Below are positions 33,207 through 41,913 of a stretch of DNA of 64,000 nt, piece after piece; the first letter of the stretch is position 1, and each line of letters starts with the position of its first letter. The notes under the pieces were generated by a model that ran no database searches, was not told where the DNA came from, and saw only the letters and a program-made list of their open reading frames with translations. A program made the translations under genes and the position numbers. Source of the stretch: UBA969 sp041694635 (lineage in GTDB: Bacteria > Planctomycetota > Planctomycetia > Gemmatales > Gemmataceae); assembly GCA_041694635.1 (NCBI GenBank), contig JBDNHI010000014.1, forward strand, positions 1 to 64,000. The letters are read 5' to 3'.

Positions 33207-34133
33207 ATGAACATTATTCCAATCAAAAAAACTGCTTTTACCTTAATCGAACTCTTAGTTGTAATAGCGATCATAGCTATATTAATCGGCCTGCTTCTTC
33301 CTGCAGTGCAGAAAGTAAGAGAAGCTGCAAATCGTGCAACCTGCCAAAATCATCTGAAACAAATCGGATTAGCAATTCATAACTATCACGATAGTTCGAC
33401 CCAGATCCCTTACAGTAGAATCGATTCAAGTTGGACTTGGGCCACTCTGATACTTCCTTACTTAGAAGAAGCTGCGCTTTTTGAACAATGGCGCGCCGCT
33501 GGGGGAAACTATTACAGCGCTTCTACCGCAACGGTTCGAATAAAGCCCGTAAAGGTTTATTTCTGCCCCGCTAGAAGATCTGCATCTAATGGAATAACTG
33601 TTAGCAGTTCAGGCGATGTAAGCGAAACCATTGCAGGGGCACCAACAACAGGGCCTAATACCTCGGGGGCACTTGGAGATTATGCGGCCTGCAATGGAGA
33701 CCCTTCAGGAACTATTGATTATTACCAAGGTTTTGCTGGGCTGGTAACTGCAGGAAATCCCCCAGCAGCTAATGGCGCTTTTGTTTATCAAGGTGGGAAT
33801 CTATCCTTCAAAAATATTACCGATGGCTTAAGCCAAACTATCTTCGTTGGAGAAAGGCATATTCCCCAATCTAAATATGGCGTGATTCCCGATACTTCTA
33901 TTTTCAATGGAGATTGGAATGCTGCGGGTCGTAAAGCAGGGGTAGGTGTACCTATTGCTAAAGGGGCTTTGGATCCCAGTACAGGAAATTTATTTGGTAG
34001 TTATCATACCGGGGTTTGTCAGTTCGTTATGGGCGATGGTGCAGTAAAAGCGATTAATATATCAATTGATGCAACCAATTTAGGAAGGTTGGCAAATCGG
34101 GAAGATGGGCAAGTAATAACTTGGAATGATTAG
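33207..34133 (+). CDS. DUF1559 protein with type IV pilin-like N-terminus
   Basis: 308 residues. The N-terminus KKTAFTLIELLVVIAIIAIL is a prepilin-type signal and methylation helix (residues about 8-27), followed by LLPAVQKVREAA. The DUF1559 (SBP_bac_10) body ends with the family motif FGSYHTGVCQFVMGDGAVKAI (core HTGVCQFVMGDG). DUF1559 proteins are planctomycete pseudopilin-like surface proteins; their function is unknown. ATG 33207 is preferred over an in-frame TTG at 33192. Two paralogues lie within 5 kb. Confidence 0.9.
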   Translation: MNIIPIKKTAFTLIELLVVIAIIAILIGLLLPAVQKVREAANRATCQNHLKQIGLAIHNYHDSSTQIPYSRIDSSWTWATLILPYLEEAALFEQWRAAGGNYYSASTATVRIKPVKVYFCPARRSASNGITVSSSGDVSETIAGAPTTGPNTSGALGDYAACNGDPSGTIDYYQGFAGLVTAGNPPAANGAFVYQGGNLSFKNITDGLSQTIFVGERHIPQSKYGVIPDTSIFNGDWNAAGRKAGVGVPIAKGALDPSTGNLFGSYHTGVCQFVMGDGAVKAINISIDATNLGRLANREDGQVITWND

Positions 34134-34152
34134 CAAATAAAAAGTATCAATG

Positions 34153-34470
34153 TTACTTTAATTTTTCGAGCAATTCTTTAGCTTTTGCCTGATGATTAGC
34201 GCCTGATTTTTGCAATTCACTGAATCCTTTTTCCAAAATGTCTGCCTTTGCAGGATCCACTTTTCTTACCGTATTAACATAATCTGGAAAGGATGTGACT
34301 TCGCTTCGCATCGGTTGGCCTTTAGCATAGCCTTCTAACAAGGTACGAACATTAGCAAGCGGGTCTTCTGCAACTTTAACTGTGATGGTTTCATTACCAG
34401 AATTGGAACACCCTAGAACAAGAAAAACCAGAAGCAAAAGCATAACAGAAAAGTTTAAAAATTCCCGCAT
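34153..34470 (-). CDS. Small putative lipoprotein
   Basis: 105 residues from ATG 34470, with AAAGGA nine bases upstream. A hydrophobic signal ends in the lipobox LVLGC, so the mature protein would be lipid-anchored at the new N-terminal cysteine. The rest is short, polar and helical (LLEGYAKGQPMRSEV, KAKELLEKLK). No family recognised. It follows the DUF1559 gene at 34490 by 19 bases on the same strand. Small lipoproteins next to DUF1559 genes are common in planctomycetes. Convergent with the DUF1559 gene ending at 34133. Confidence 0.75.
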   Translation of the reverse strand: MREFLNFSVMLLLLVFLVLGCSNSGNETITVKVAEDPLANVRTLLEGYAKGQPMRSEVTSFPDYVNTVRKVDPAKADILEKGFSELQKSGANHQAKAKELLEKLK

Positions 34471-34489
34471 GAACACTTATCCTTTGGGT

Positions 34490-35518
34490 TTAATAGTCGC
34501 CTACCACTTGGCCATCTGCTTTATTTCCAAGTTGTTGGAAAGTAAGCAAGCTGATCGAATCTTTGATAAAGCGCAGAGAGGCATCGCCAAACAAGGAATT
34601 AACCCCACCTGTATGCATACTTCGAGGTGGAATAAGTCCAAAACCCCAATCGTGTGCCCCACCTGGGCAACAATCGCCACCCGCTGTAGGGTATTTCCAA
34701 TTTGGGGTTACCGCAGTATTTAAAGCTGATTGCCCAGCAGAATACCAAGCCCAGTTCCCACCCATAGAACCTCTTACCCCCGTTGGGGCCGTTTTTGCGC
34801 TTAAACCTATGGCATCTACTTCGGCTTGAGTAGGAAAGTTTTTGTTCACAATCGAATTAAAAATCCCATTGTTTGTGTAAAAAATATCCCTTGGGAAAAC
34901 ACCAGTTGGACCAGATGACCCCGTTCCTGTCAAAAATTCTGAAGCAAGTATCGTGTTGGATAAGCCATCTGTGGTATCGCTCATTTTGGTATCAGTCTGG
35001 TAAGAAATCATACCATTAAATCGACTACCCGCCCAAGCAGTTTCAACACTACTTCCAGTCGACCACCCATAATTACAACCCGGTCCACCCCAACTTACAG
35101 CAGTTCTTGAAGCGGCATTCTCGGAAGAAGGGCAAATAAATACATTCAGCTTAGTATTTGCAGCAGTCCAAGTGGTAGCCCAAGCAGCGGCATTTCCCAC
35201 CGCAGGGTCAACAGGCAAAACAAGTTGCTGAAAAAGTGCTGTTTGTTCCAAATAAGGTAGTAAAAGGAAATTGACACTAACCGCTTCCCAAGCATTAATG
35301 CCAATGCGGGTATAATTTCGAGGAAAAATCCGAAAAACATCATGGTAGGAATGCATTGCCAAACCAAGTTGCTTAAGATTGTTGGAGCACTTTGCTCGGG
35401 AAGCAGCTTCTCTTACTTTTTGCACCGCAGGTAAAAGTAAACCAATTAATATTGCGATGATAGCAATCACTACTAATAACTCGATTAGCGTAAAAGCTTT
35501 TTTTACTTGAGAATACAT
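34490..35518 (-). CDS. DUF1559 protein with type IV pilin-like N-terminus
   Basis: 342 residues. VKKAFTLIELLVVIAIIAIL at 5-24 is the prepilin-type segment; LLPAVQKVREAASRAKCSNNL follows (core LLPAVQKVREAA). The body ends with RSMHTGGVNSLFGDASLRFI, the DUF1559 C-terminal motif. It has more internal cysteines than its neighbours (CCPGGAHDW near residue 295). It is read with the downstream lipoprotein. The upstream 397 bases contain the MITE-like element. Confidence 0.9.
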   Translation of the reverse strand: MYSQVKKAFTLIELLVVIAIIAILIGLLLPAVQKVREAASRAKCSNNLKQLGLAMHSYHDVFRIFPRNYTRIGINAWEAVSVNFLLLPYLEQTALFQQLVLPVDPAVGNAAAWATTWTAANTKLNVFICPSSENAASRTAVSWGGPGCNYGWSTGSSVETAWAGSRFNGMISYQTDTKMSDTTDGLSNTILASEFLTGTGSSGPTGVFPRDIFYTNNGIFNSIVNKNFPTQAEVDAIGLSAKTAPTGVRGSMGGNWAWYSAGQSALNTAVTPNWKYPTAGGDCCPGGAHDWGFGLIPPRSMHTGGVNSLFGDASLRFIKDSISLLTFQQLGNKADGQVVGDY

Positions 35519-35672
35519 AAAAGTGTTCCTCTAAGGGTAACAACCTAAATTAAAGTAGAGCGAGTAGCGATAAACCCTTAATATCATTATGTTTTGTTAA
35601 GATTGTTAAAGCAATGCTAATTAGCTTTATTTGTTAAGATACTATTACTTTATGCACTACTTTTATAATTAG
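35519..35672. other. Intergenic, AT-rich, before the MITE-like element
   Basis: Upstream region of the minus-strand DUF1559 gene. Several GTTAAG/TTAACA words on the two strands could belong to a promoter, but I cannot pick one. The remainder of the 397-base gap after the element (35795-35915) is AT-rich with no visible gene. Confidence 0.35.
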
Positions 35673-35794
35673 TAGGAGTTACGCAGTTGGAACTAAATCG
35701 CCCCTATTCGGGTGAAATTTGGGAAAGACAGGATGATCAGAAAAAGATGAAAACTGCCTAAACAACCAAATTATGGGCAACTGCGTAAGTCCTA
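35673..35794. mobile_element. MITE-like element, 122 bp with 17-bp terminal inverted repeats
   Basis: TAGGAGTTACGCAGTTG (35673-35689) faces CAACTGCGTAAGTCCTA (35778-35794); 16 of 17 positions match after reverse-complementing. The outer TA on each side fits the TA target duplication of IS630/Tc1-mariner elements, leaving 118 bp of element with 15-bp ends. The inside is too short for a transposase; one frame (LELNRPYSGEIWERQ) stays open for about 28 codons, perhaps a remnant. A matching lone end lies at 37965-37980. Confidence 0.6.
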
Positions 35795-35915
35795 AAGATT
35801 GTTTAAGCAAGATTAATATTACCAATTTGCTATGGTATTATGTATCTATATCTTTCCTTTATAAAAAGAAAAGATTCTTAAATGCTGTTGTTTGAAAAGA
35901 AAAACCCAAGTTCTC

Positions 35916-36326
35916 TTATTTTTTAGAAATTTCAAGCTTTACTTCAGATTTGCCCACTTCCACATTGATGATTAAACCCGACATTCCGAGATCCCCATAG
36001 CGACTTGGAATAAGCGGTTTCGGTGGCGTGGTATCACCAACGGGCGCAGGTGGGGAAATTGCAACTTTATGCTTACCGGGAACGGCACCATCATTTTGTT
36101 CAAAGGTTGAAACTTTAAAAGTTCCATCTGCACCCACTAACCCAGATGCAGAATGCTTCTTTCCATCTGCATCTGGAGTTTCAGGTTCAAGCGTAATACT
36201 ATAGCCAGCAAGTTCTTTAGCAGGTTGATTATCGGTAAAGAAAATTGAGCCATTGACTGGGTAAGTTTTTGAGCCCCCACATCCAGTTAAAATAATGAGT
36301 AGGAAAAAGAAGAAATATCGTCTCAT
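35916..36326 (-). CDS. Small lipoprotein, carboxypeptidase-regulatory-like fold
   Basis: 136 residues. Signal peptide with lipobox LTGCGG near residues 14-19. The mature part has the pattern YPVNGSIFFTDNQPAKELAGYSITLEPE, ADGTFKVSTF, GKHKVAI and IPSRYGD. It is a single beta-sandwich resembling the carboxypeptidase regulatory-like/transthyretin-type domain found in planctomycete lipoproteins. Surface-associated, function unknown. Its ATG overlaps the stop of the next upstream gene by four bases, so the two are translationally coupled. Confidence 0.78.
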   Translation of the reverse strand: MRRYFFFFLLIILTGCGGSKTYPVNGSIFFTDNQPAKELAGYSITLEPETPDADGKKHSASGLVGADGTFKVSTFEQNDGAVPGKHKVAISPPAPVGDTTPPKPLIPSRYGDLGMSGLIINVEVGKSEVKLEISKK

Positions 36327-36766
36327 GGTTTCGTACCGTTTCGTTCAATGGTGATGTTTAAGGTATTATCTTTTTTTTCTATTTGGTAGGTAAGGCCACT
36401 GGTTTTATAATCGCGGTACTTTTCAGGGATGTTGACTTCGGGTTTCTTAACATCGCCCTTTTCTGGATCAAATTCAGCTACAGGCGTACTGATAACAGCT
36501 TCAACTGGTCCTGCATAAGCCCCCTTACCTCGGGCAAAGGTTTCCATTTCGAAGGTGCCATCTTTGGCAATTCGACTATTAGAATTACGGCCTTTGGTTT
36601 CTGGTGCTTGGGAAGAAAACTCAATCCAGCCATCAGAAACAGGATTTCCATCAGTAAATTTTACCAAGCCTTTGACTGAATAGATTGGGAAATCAGGCTT
36701 ACTTTCGCACCCTGAAACAGTGATTATTGCAAGCAAAAGTAAAATCCGGCAACTAAGTTTATGCAT
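36323..36766 (-). CDS. Small lipoprotein, carboxypeptidase-regulatory-like fold
   Basis: 147 residues, with lipobox VSGC near residue 20. It shares the layout of the downstream gene: YSVKGLVKFTDGNPVSDGWIEF, KDGTFEMETFARGKGAYAGPVEAVI and IPEKYRDYKTSGL. The two are paralogues that have diverged well apart. First gene of the coupled pair. The divergent DUF1559 gene begins 180 bases away, which fits the common DUF1559-plus-lipoprotein neighbourhood. Confidence 0.78.
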   Translation of the reverse strand: MHKLSCRILLLLAIITVSGCESKPDFPIYSVKGLVKFTDGNPVSDGWIEFSSQAPETKGRNSNSRIAKDGTFEMETFARGKGAYAGPVEAVISTPVAEFDPEKGDVKKPEVNIPEKYRDYKTSGLTYQIEKKDNTLNITIERNGTKP

Positions 36767-36847
36767 TCTATTACACCTTTTGTAAGAAATGAAAATCTAA
36801 GTTAAAGAATACTTTTAACCAATATTCTCATCCTGTTAAAGATTGTA

Positions 36848-36853
36848 TATAAT
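36848..36853 (+). promoter_or_regulatory. Candidate -10 box for the third DUF1559 gene
   Basis: A perfect TATAAT at 36848-36853, with TTCTCA (36825-36830) 17 bp upstream as a weak -35 box, about 90 bases before ATG 36947. Confidence 0.35.
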
Positions 36854-36946
36854 ATTTGTAGATTTAACTAATAGAAAGTAAATTCTCTTAGTATCAGATA
36901 AAGTTTTATTCTCTTTATGCTGCTAATACAATTTATAAGGAATTCG

Positions 36947-37885
36947 ATGACTCATCAAAATAAAAAAGGGTTTACATTAATTGAGCTATTAGTTGTTATA
37001 GCAATCATTGCTATTTTAATTGGCTTACTTTTACCTGCGGTGCAAAAAGTAAGAGAGGCTGCTGCAAAATCTACCTGCCAAAATAACCTTAAGCAAATGG
37101 GACTTGCCGTCCATAATTTTCAAAGTACCTATAATTTTTTTCCTCCCTCTCGTATTGCCGACCTTGGACTTACTTGGGCTGTTTTAATCCTCCCTTATAT
37201 GGAACAAGAAAGCCTTTACAAACAATTCGATGTTACTAAACAATATTATCAGCAGTTAACCACCAATGGTGATCCTCGCACCGCTTTGGTTAAAAATTTC
37301 TTCTGCCCTTCCTTTGCTCGAACCACGAAACTTAGTACCGCAGGTGATGTTGGTGGCGGATTTGCTCACACACCTGGTGCCTGTACCGATTATAATACCG
37401 TTTCAGGTAGTCAAGAAAGGTATACCGCACCTGCTGGCGCTACTGGTTGGGTGGATTGGCGTGATGGCAGCGGGGCTAATGGTATGTCCAAAAGGTCACC
37501 CAATGGCACGATTAAAGGTGAGTTTAGTTTTACTCATATCACCGATGGAACAAGCAACACATTTTTAATAGGCGAAAAACATATCCCACCCGGTTCTTTC
37601 GGCTTAGGCGTTGGCGTTGCACCGGGGGGCGGGGATGGTTCCGTTTACAATGGGGATCACGAATGGCATTTTACCCGAGTCGCAGGTGCTAATTACCCGC
37701 TTGCTAAAAGCCCCTCCGATACCACCCCACCAGATAAAAATTCTATCTTTGGAAGTTATCATACTGGCGTTGTGCAGTTTGTTTTCTGCGATGCCAGTGT
37801 TCGCTCTATCAATGTAAATGCTCCTACCGCAACCTTAGCCTTGTTATCACAAAGAGACGATGGCTTGATTATTCCTGAATACTAA
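36947..37885 (+). CDS. DUF1559 protein with type IV pilin-like N-terminus
   Basis: 312 residues from ATG 36947, preceded by AAGGA; an ATG at 36917 would add ten residues in front of the pilin signal. NKKGFTLIELLVVIAIIAIL at about 5-24 is the prepilin segment. The body has GVAPGGGDGSVYNGDHEW and ends with SYHTGVVQFVFCDASVRSI. It is closer in layout to the first copy (33207) than to the minus-strand copy: both have the I-T-D-G-x-S-x-T-x-F-x-G-E-x-H-I-P block. A strong terminator follows. Confidence 0.9.
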   Translation: MTHQNKKGFTLIELLVVIAIIAILIGLLLPAVQKVREAAAKSTCQNNLKQMGLAVHNFQSTYNFFPPSRIADLGLTWAVLILPYMEQESLYKQFDVTKQYYQQLTTNGDPRTALVKNFFCPSFARTTKLSTAGDVGGGFAHTPGACTDYNTVSGSQERYTAPAGATGWVDWRDGSGANGMSKRSPNGTIKGEFSFTHITDGTSNTFLIGEKHIPPGSFGLGVGVAPGGGDGSVYNGDHEWHFTRVAGANYPLAKSPSDTTPPDKNSIFGSYHTGVVQFVFCDASVRSINVNAPTATLALLSQRDDGLIIPEY

Positions 37886-37903
37886 AGTTTGCTCAGATGG
37901 TTT

Positions 37904-37947
37904 AAAAAGAAGTGGCCTTTAACTTATGTTAGAGGCCACTTCTTTTT
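37904..37947. terminator. Bidirectional rho-independent terminator
   Basis: A perfect 15-bp stem: AAAAAGAAGTGGCCT (37904-37918) pairs with AGGCCACTTCTTTTT (37933-37947) around 14 bases. The A and T runs at the two ends give a U tract in either direction, so it can serve both the DUF1559 gene (plus) and the converging WD40 gene (minus). Confidence 0.85.
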
Positions 37948-37964
37948 GTAACAACTAAACTAAG

Positions 37965-37980
37965 GGCTTACGCAGTTTTG
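37965..37980. mobile_element. Lone end of the MITE-like element
   Basis: The plus strand reads AAGGGCTTACGCAGTT here. Compared with the end AGGACTTACGCAGTTG of the element at 35673-35794 it shares an 11-base core, CTTACGCAGTT, plus flanking matches. On the minus strand it supplies the last codons and TAA stop of the WD40 gene. Only one end is present. It may mark an old insertion or excision scar. Confidence 0.35.
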
Positions 37981-38963
37981 ATATGTAAAACCCGATGATG
38001 GCCTACTGCAAGTAAAGATTTCATATTATCAGAGCTTGCAATAGCGTGAATATTCATCGCAGCTTTTTCTTGATGGGCAACTTTCTTCTCTTTAAGATCC
38101 ATAAAGGCAAGGAAGCCTTCACCTGCACCACCTGCACCAAGTAAAATATTACCATCGGGGTGAAACTCGAGGTGTTCGACAAGCCCTTTGGATTTATCGG
38201 TAACGAATTCGTGAAGTCGTTCGCTTTTTTCCCAATTGAAAACTTCGACTCTGCCATTAGCTTCTAGGTGATCAATATTTCCAATCTTCCCAGTACCACC
38301 TACAGCAAGAAGTTTTGAATCAGGGGAAAAAGCAATGGATCTGGGGCCGCCAATGGAATGCCTGCGGGCATTGGGATCCCAAGTGTACATAATGGGTGCT
38401 TCCATCGTGGCAATTTTCTTGCCGGTGAAAGTTTCCCAAACAACAATATGGCCAGTTTTATCAACGCTTGCAACGAGCTTTCCATCTTTGTTAAACGCAC
38501 AGGCATAAAGCATAGATTGGAAATCATTAGGAGTAAGGGGTTTGTGTTCGCCTGTCATTTCGCGAACCATTTTAGCATCTGCGATGTTCCAGATTTTTAA
38601 AGCCATATCATCTGCAACGCTGGCAAAGTGCTTTCCATCGGGACTGATTGTTGCTTGTCGAATCCATTTTTTATGAGCATCGATAGATTTAATTTTTTCG
38701 CCTGAAGAAGCTTTCCACCAAACAAGCTTCCCATCATAAGCACCAGAAATTAAAGTATCGTCTTTTAAAATAAGTGCTGTGACATAGCTAGAATGAGCAG
38801 GAAAAGATCGGATCTCTGGTTTGGCTTGTTGAAAATCAATTTCGGATATTTTAAAATCCGAGCCTGCGATGAAGGCTTTCGATGAATTAGGAACGCGGGC
38901 AACTGCAAAGAGTATATCTTGCCTTGCAATATTCTTTTCGACCTTGATGCTGGTGAAATTCAT
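37968..38963 (-). CDS. WD40 repeat protein
   Basis: 331 residues from ATG 38963, which has GAGG six bases upstream; a start at 38984 would overlap the previous gene. No signal peptide. At least five WD40 blades can be read: GAYDGKLVWWKASSGE, SVADDMALKIWNIADAK, SVDKTGHIVVWETFTGK and two less regular ones. Such beta-propellers are scaffolds for protein binding. It begins 13 bases after the DUF1501 gene, so it is the third gene of the DUF1549-DUF1501-WD40 unit. The C-terminus ends inside the lone transposon-like end, so it may have been altered there. Confidence 0.85.
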   Translation of the reverse strand: MNFTSIKVEKNIARQDILFAVARVPNSSKAFIAGSDFKISEIDFQQAKPEIRSFPAHSSYVTALILKDDTLISGAYDGKLVWWKASSGEKIKSIDAHKKWIRQATISPDGKHFASVADDMALKIWNIADAKMVREMTGEHKPLTPNDFQSMLYACAFNKDGKLVASVDKTGHIVVWETFTGKKIATMEAPIMYTWDPNARRHSIGGPRSIAFSPDSKLLAVGGTGKIGNIDHLEANGRVEVFNWEKSERLHEFVTDKSKGLVEHLEFHPDGNILLGAGGAGEGFLAFMDLKEKKVAHQEKAAMNIHAIASSDNMKSLLAVGHHRVLHIKTA

Positions 38964-38976
38964 AGTGGCCTCAATG

Positions 38977-40260
38977 TTAAGCAAGAACTTCTTGAACAGG
39001 TTCTGTGCCAGGATCGGTTAGAGGAACTGGGCGTGAGCCCACATAATAGTTTTTCTGGGGGTTAATACCAAGTGCCTTGTAGATGGTGGCAAAAAGTCTC
39101 GCAGCACCGATTTCGCCTTCAATAACTTTCTCACCCTTTTCATCGGTCTTGCCATAGATCGAACCGCCTTTTACCCCGCACCCCGAAAGCGAGCAACTCC
39201 AAGCAGAAGCAAAATGATCACGACCCAAGCTAGAGTTAATACCTGGAGTACGGCCAAATTCAGAAAGGGTAACTACAAGGGTGTTTTTCAGCATTCCCCG
39301 ATCTTCAAGGTCGGTAAGCAAAGTTGCCATTACATGATCTAATTCGGGAACAAGTTCTTGATGAGTTTCGAAGTTTTGGCCGTGACTATCCCACCAAGCT
39401 CTGCCAACGCGAACAAAAGGAACGCCCGATTCAGCAAGCCTGCGTGCAATAAGAACTTGCTCTGCAAATTGAGTAGGGCCATACATATCGCGCATTTTCT
39501 GAGGCTCTTTCGAAACATCGAAAAGCTTTTGACTTTCCATCAAACCGTGAACACGCATAAAAGCTTGCTGATGGCTAGCTAAAGTTCCGGAAGACCTACC
39601 GGTCTCGAAATTCTTGCTCCACAAATCGCGAAGAGCCATTCGGTCAAGGAAGTCGGATTCACTGATATGATCGGGCTTATTGATATTTTCTGGCATAACG
39701 CTTTTAGAAAGTTCCATAGGGCCAAACCTAGCGCCTAGAAACCCGGAGCCAGAAAAGTTGCGCCCTTCCGATTGCAAATAGAAGGAAACATAATCAGGAA
39801 CTTGGCTTTCAGGCTTGCCTAGTTCTCGTGCAAGAACAGCTCCCATATCGGGGTACTTAAGGGAAGCTTCATCTTTGCGCCCTCGCATCATCAGTTGAGA
39901 AGCACTACCGTGGTCGCCGTTCTTGGTATTTAGGGAACGAATGACGCAAGTATCTTTGAACCGAGCAGCCATCTTTGGCATCAGTTCCGAAATACGAACG
40001 CCCGGGGTTGAGGTTTGAATTGACTGAAAAGGCCCGCCTGTAATTGCACCGGGCTTTGGGTCAAAAGTTTCAAGCTGACTTGCACCGCCTGCAAGCCAAA
40101 GCAAGATGACACTTTTACCTTGTTTTTTTAGTTCAGCAGAAAGGGCATTTTCAGCAAAGAGCGAAGCTCCTGCAATGCCGCTCGCTGCAGAGCCAATAAA
40201 CTGCCTGCGGGAAACCGCATGTTCGGTTGATCCACAATAATTCTTTCGAATCTTATTCAT
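38977..40260 (-). CDS. DUF1501 domain protein
   Basis: 427 residues, the shortest of the three DUF1501 proteins here. N-terminal SRRQFIGSAASGIAGASL is a Tat signal. Landmarks are LLWLAGGASQLETFDPKP, ARRLAESGVPFVRVGR, WWDSHGQNF, SEFGRTPG and LGRDHFASAWS. The middle GRDH lacks the second histidine seen in the other two copies. It lies 18 bases behind the DUF1549 gene and 13 bases ahead of the WD40 gene. Confidence 0.9.
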   Translation of the reverse strand: MNKIRKNYCGSTEHAVSRRQFIGSAASGIAGASLFAENALSAELKKQGKSVILLWLAGGASQLETFDPKPGAITGGPFQSIQTSTPGVRISELMPKMAARFKDTCVIRSLNTKNGDHGSASQLMMRGRKDEASLKYPDMGAVLARELGKPESQVPDYVSFYLQSEGRNFSGSGFLGARFGPMELSKSVMPENINKPDHISESDFLDRMALRDLWSKNFETGRSSGTLASHQQAFMRVHGLMESQKLFDVSKEPQKMRDMYGPTQFAEQVLIARRLAESGVPFVRVGRAWWDSHGQNFETHQELVPELDHVMATLLTDLEDRGMLKNTLVVTLSEFGRTPGINSSLGRDHFASAWSCSLSGCGVKGGSIYGKTDEKGEKVIEGEIGAARLFATIYKALGINPQKNYYVGSRPVPLTDPGTEPVQEVLA

Positions 40261-40278
40261 TGAAGACTCGCTTTCTTT

Positions 40279-41913
40279 TTAATGATTGAACCTGAATTCG
40301 GGGCTTGCCATTAACGACCAAACCACTTGCTTGCTTGCATCCTGCGCATTAGCACCGTGCTTTTTTATATACCCTGCAATCACTGCTTTTTCATCACTGG
40401 TAGCAGGCCGACCTAAAACAGACCATACCGCTAAATCCGCTTGCTCTTCTGGAGTTTCCATCGTTGTCATTGTTGTTACTAACTTATCTTTTCCTTCGGG
40501 CAAACATTCCGATTGAAACTTCGTGCTGTTGCTGAAAAACAAAGCTTCAGTAACACCAATCTGGAAATCTTCACTTGGCTGAACAAACTGGTCGGCAAGC
40601 CCTTTGGCCCCGTTATCAATGTTGTCGAGCTTTTTCTCTAAGTCGGCGTTGCTGGTAGCTCCGCCCCCAAAATTATTCCCAGCTAAACGAAGCGATACCC
40701 CCATTTGCATCGGCGTTAATGGCTTAAGCCTAGCTACTGCAAAATCTTTTGCTAATGGGGTGGAAGCCCCTTCATAACGGCTTGATAAACCATACACCTT
40801 GGACGAAACTAATCCTTTTACAAGGCGGGGGATATTGAAGTTGTTACTTGCGAAATCTTGGGCTAACCAATTCATCAACTCGGGGTGACTGGGCGGATTT
40901 TCCGAATGCATCTGATCCAGTGGCATAACCAAACCAAAACCATAAAACCTGTGCCAAAGTTGGTTGACAAACGCCTTGGCAAAGAAATCTCTTTCACTTT
41001 TTCCTAGTGCTATTTCCACTAACATTGCACGGGTCGATGTCTTGGGCTTTGTCGGTTGTGTCTTATTCTTCTTCCACTCTTCTACCATCTCTTTTTCTTT
41101 TTTAAGTTCATCTTTGGTAGGCTCGGTCATTCCAACTGGTTTTACAGTCTTACCAGTTAAGAACATATAATCTGCTTGTTTTTCTTTACCTTTATTTGGC
41201 AGAAACTTTACCACGCCATATTCCTTCTCTGCTAAAAAATTCCCCACTTCATAAGTCCGTGAAAAGAAAGACTTCATCCCATAAAAATGATCTTGCTTCC
41301 AATCGTGAACCAAGGGATGGTCGTGGCATTGCGCACAAGAAACATTCACCCCAAAAAATGCGATGCTTACATCGTTGGTTAATTTATCTAAGTCTTTAAC
41401 TCGGTTTTTTAGAAATTCACTTGATCCTTTGTTGGCTACATCAGTTTCATCCGCTAGGATGAAATCTTTAAAAATTCTATCCCAAGTCCTGTTCTCATTT
41501 AATGCCTTGGTCAGATATTCGCTCAGATTCCCTTTGGTGCCATTCATCAGTAAGGTTTCAATTTCACGGGCCTGATGTCGTAAATGCAAAGGGGAAGCGA
41601 TTAATCGGTCGATAGCTTTTTGTTTTTTGGTTGGGTCTTTATCTTCTGCAAAAGTTTTTGCTTCAGATGGGGTGGGAATTCTGCCATTTAAATCAAGCGA
41701 GATTCGCCTTATCCAAGCAGTATCGGTTGCTGCATCCGCGGGCTTGATTTTCTTTTCTTTCCAAGAAGCTTCAATGTAGTGGTCGATCACTTTTTCGATA
41801 GGCATATTTGAAGGCAATAATTTTTCCTGAGCTTCTACTTGCTCAGTAAAAGTTATTGCCAATGCAAGCATTGCTAATGGTTGTAAAAAGATAACAAGTA
41901 GTTTCTGGTTCAT
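40279..41913 (-). CDS. DUF1549/DUF1553 protein with one heme-type motif
   Basis: 544 residues with a signal peptide (about 1-28). Compared with the two PSD1 proteins upstream it lacks the N-terminal cytochrome c domain: it opens directly with DUF1549 (IDHYIEASWKEK, RRISLDLNGRIPTPSE) and has a single CAQCHDHPL (193-197). A Lys/Glu/Pro-rich linker at about 260-290 leads into DUF1553 (AKAFVNQLWHRFYGFGL, SHPELMNWLAQDF). First gene of the DUF1549-DUF1501-WD40 unit. Confidence 0.9.
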   Translation of the reverse strand: MNQKLLVIFLQPLAMLALAITFTEQVEAQEKLLPSNMPIEKVIDHYIEASWKEKKIKPADAATDTAWIRRISLDLNGRIPTPSEAKTFAEDKDPTKKQKAIDRLIASPLHLRHQAREIETLLMNGTKGNLSEYLTKALNENRTWDRIFKDFILADETDVANKGSSEFLKNRVKDLDKLTNDVSIAFFGVNVSCAQCHDHPLVHDWKQDHFYGMKSFFSRTYEVGNFLAEKEYGVVKFLPNKGKEKQADYMFLTGKTVKPVGMTEPTKDELKKEKEMVEEWKKNKTQPTKPKTSTRAMLVEIALGKSERDFFAKAFVNQLWHRFYGFGLVMPLDQMHSENPPSHPELMNWLAQDFASNNFNIPRLVKGLVSSKVYGLSSRYEGASTPLAKDFAVARLKPLTPMQMGVSLRLAGNNFGGGATSNADLEKKLDNIDNGAKGLADQFVQPSEDFQIGVTEALFFSNSTKFQSECLPEGKDKLVTTMTTMETPEEQADLAVWSVLGRPATSDEKAVIAGYIKKHGANAQDASKQVVWSLMASPEFRFNH

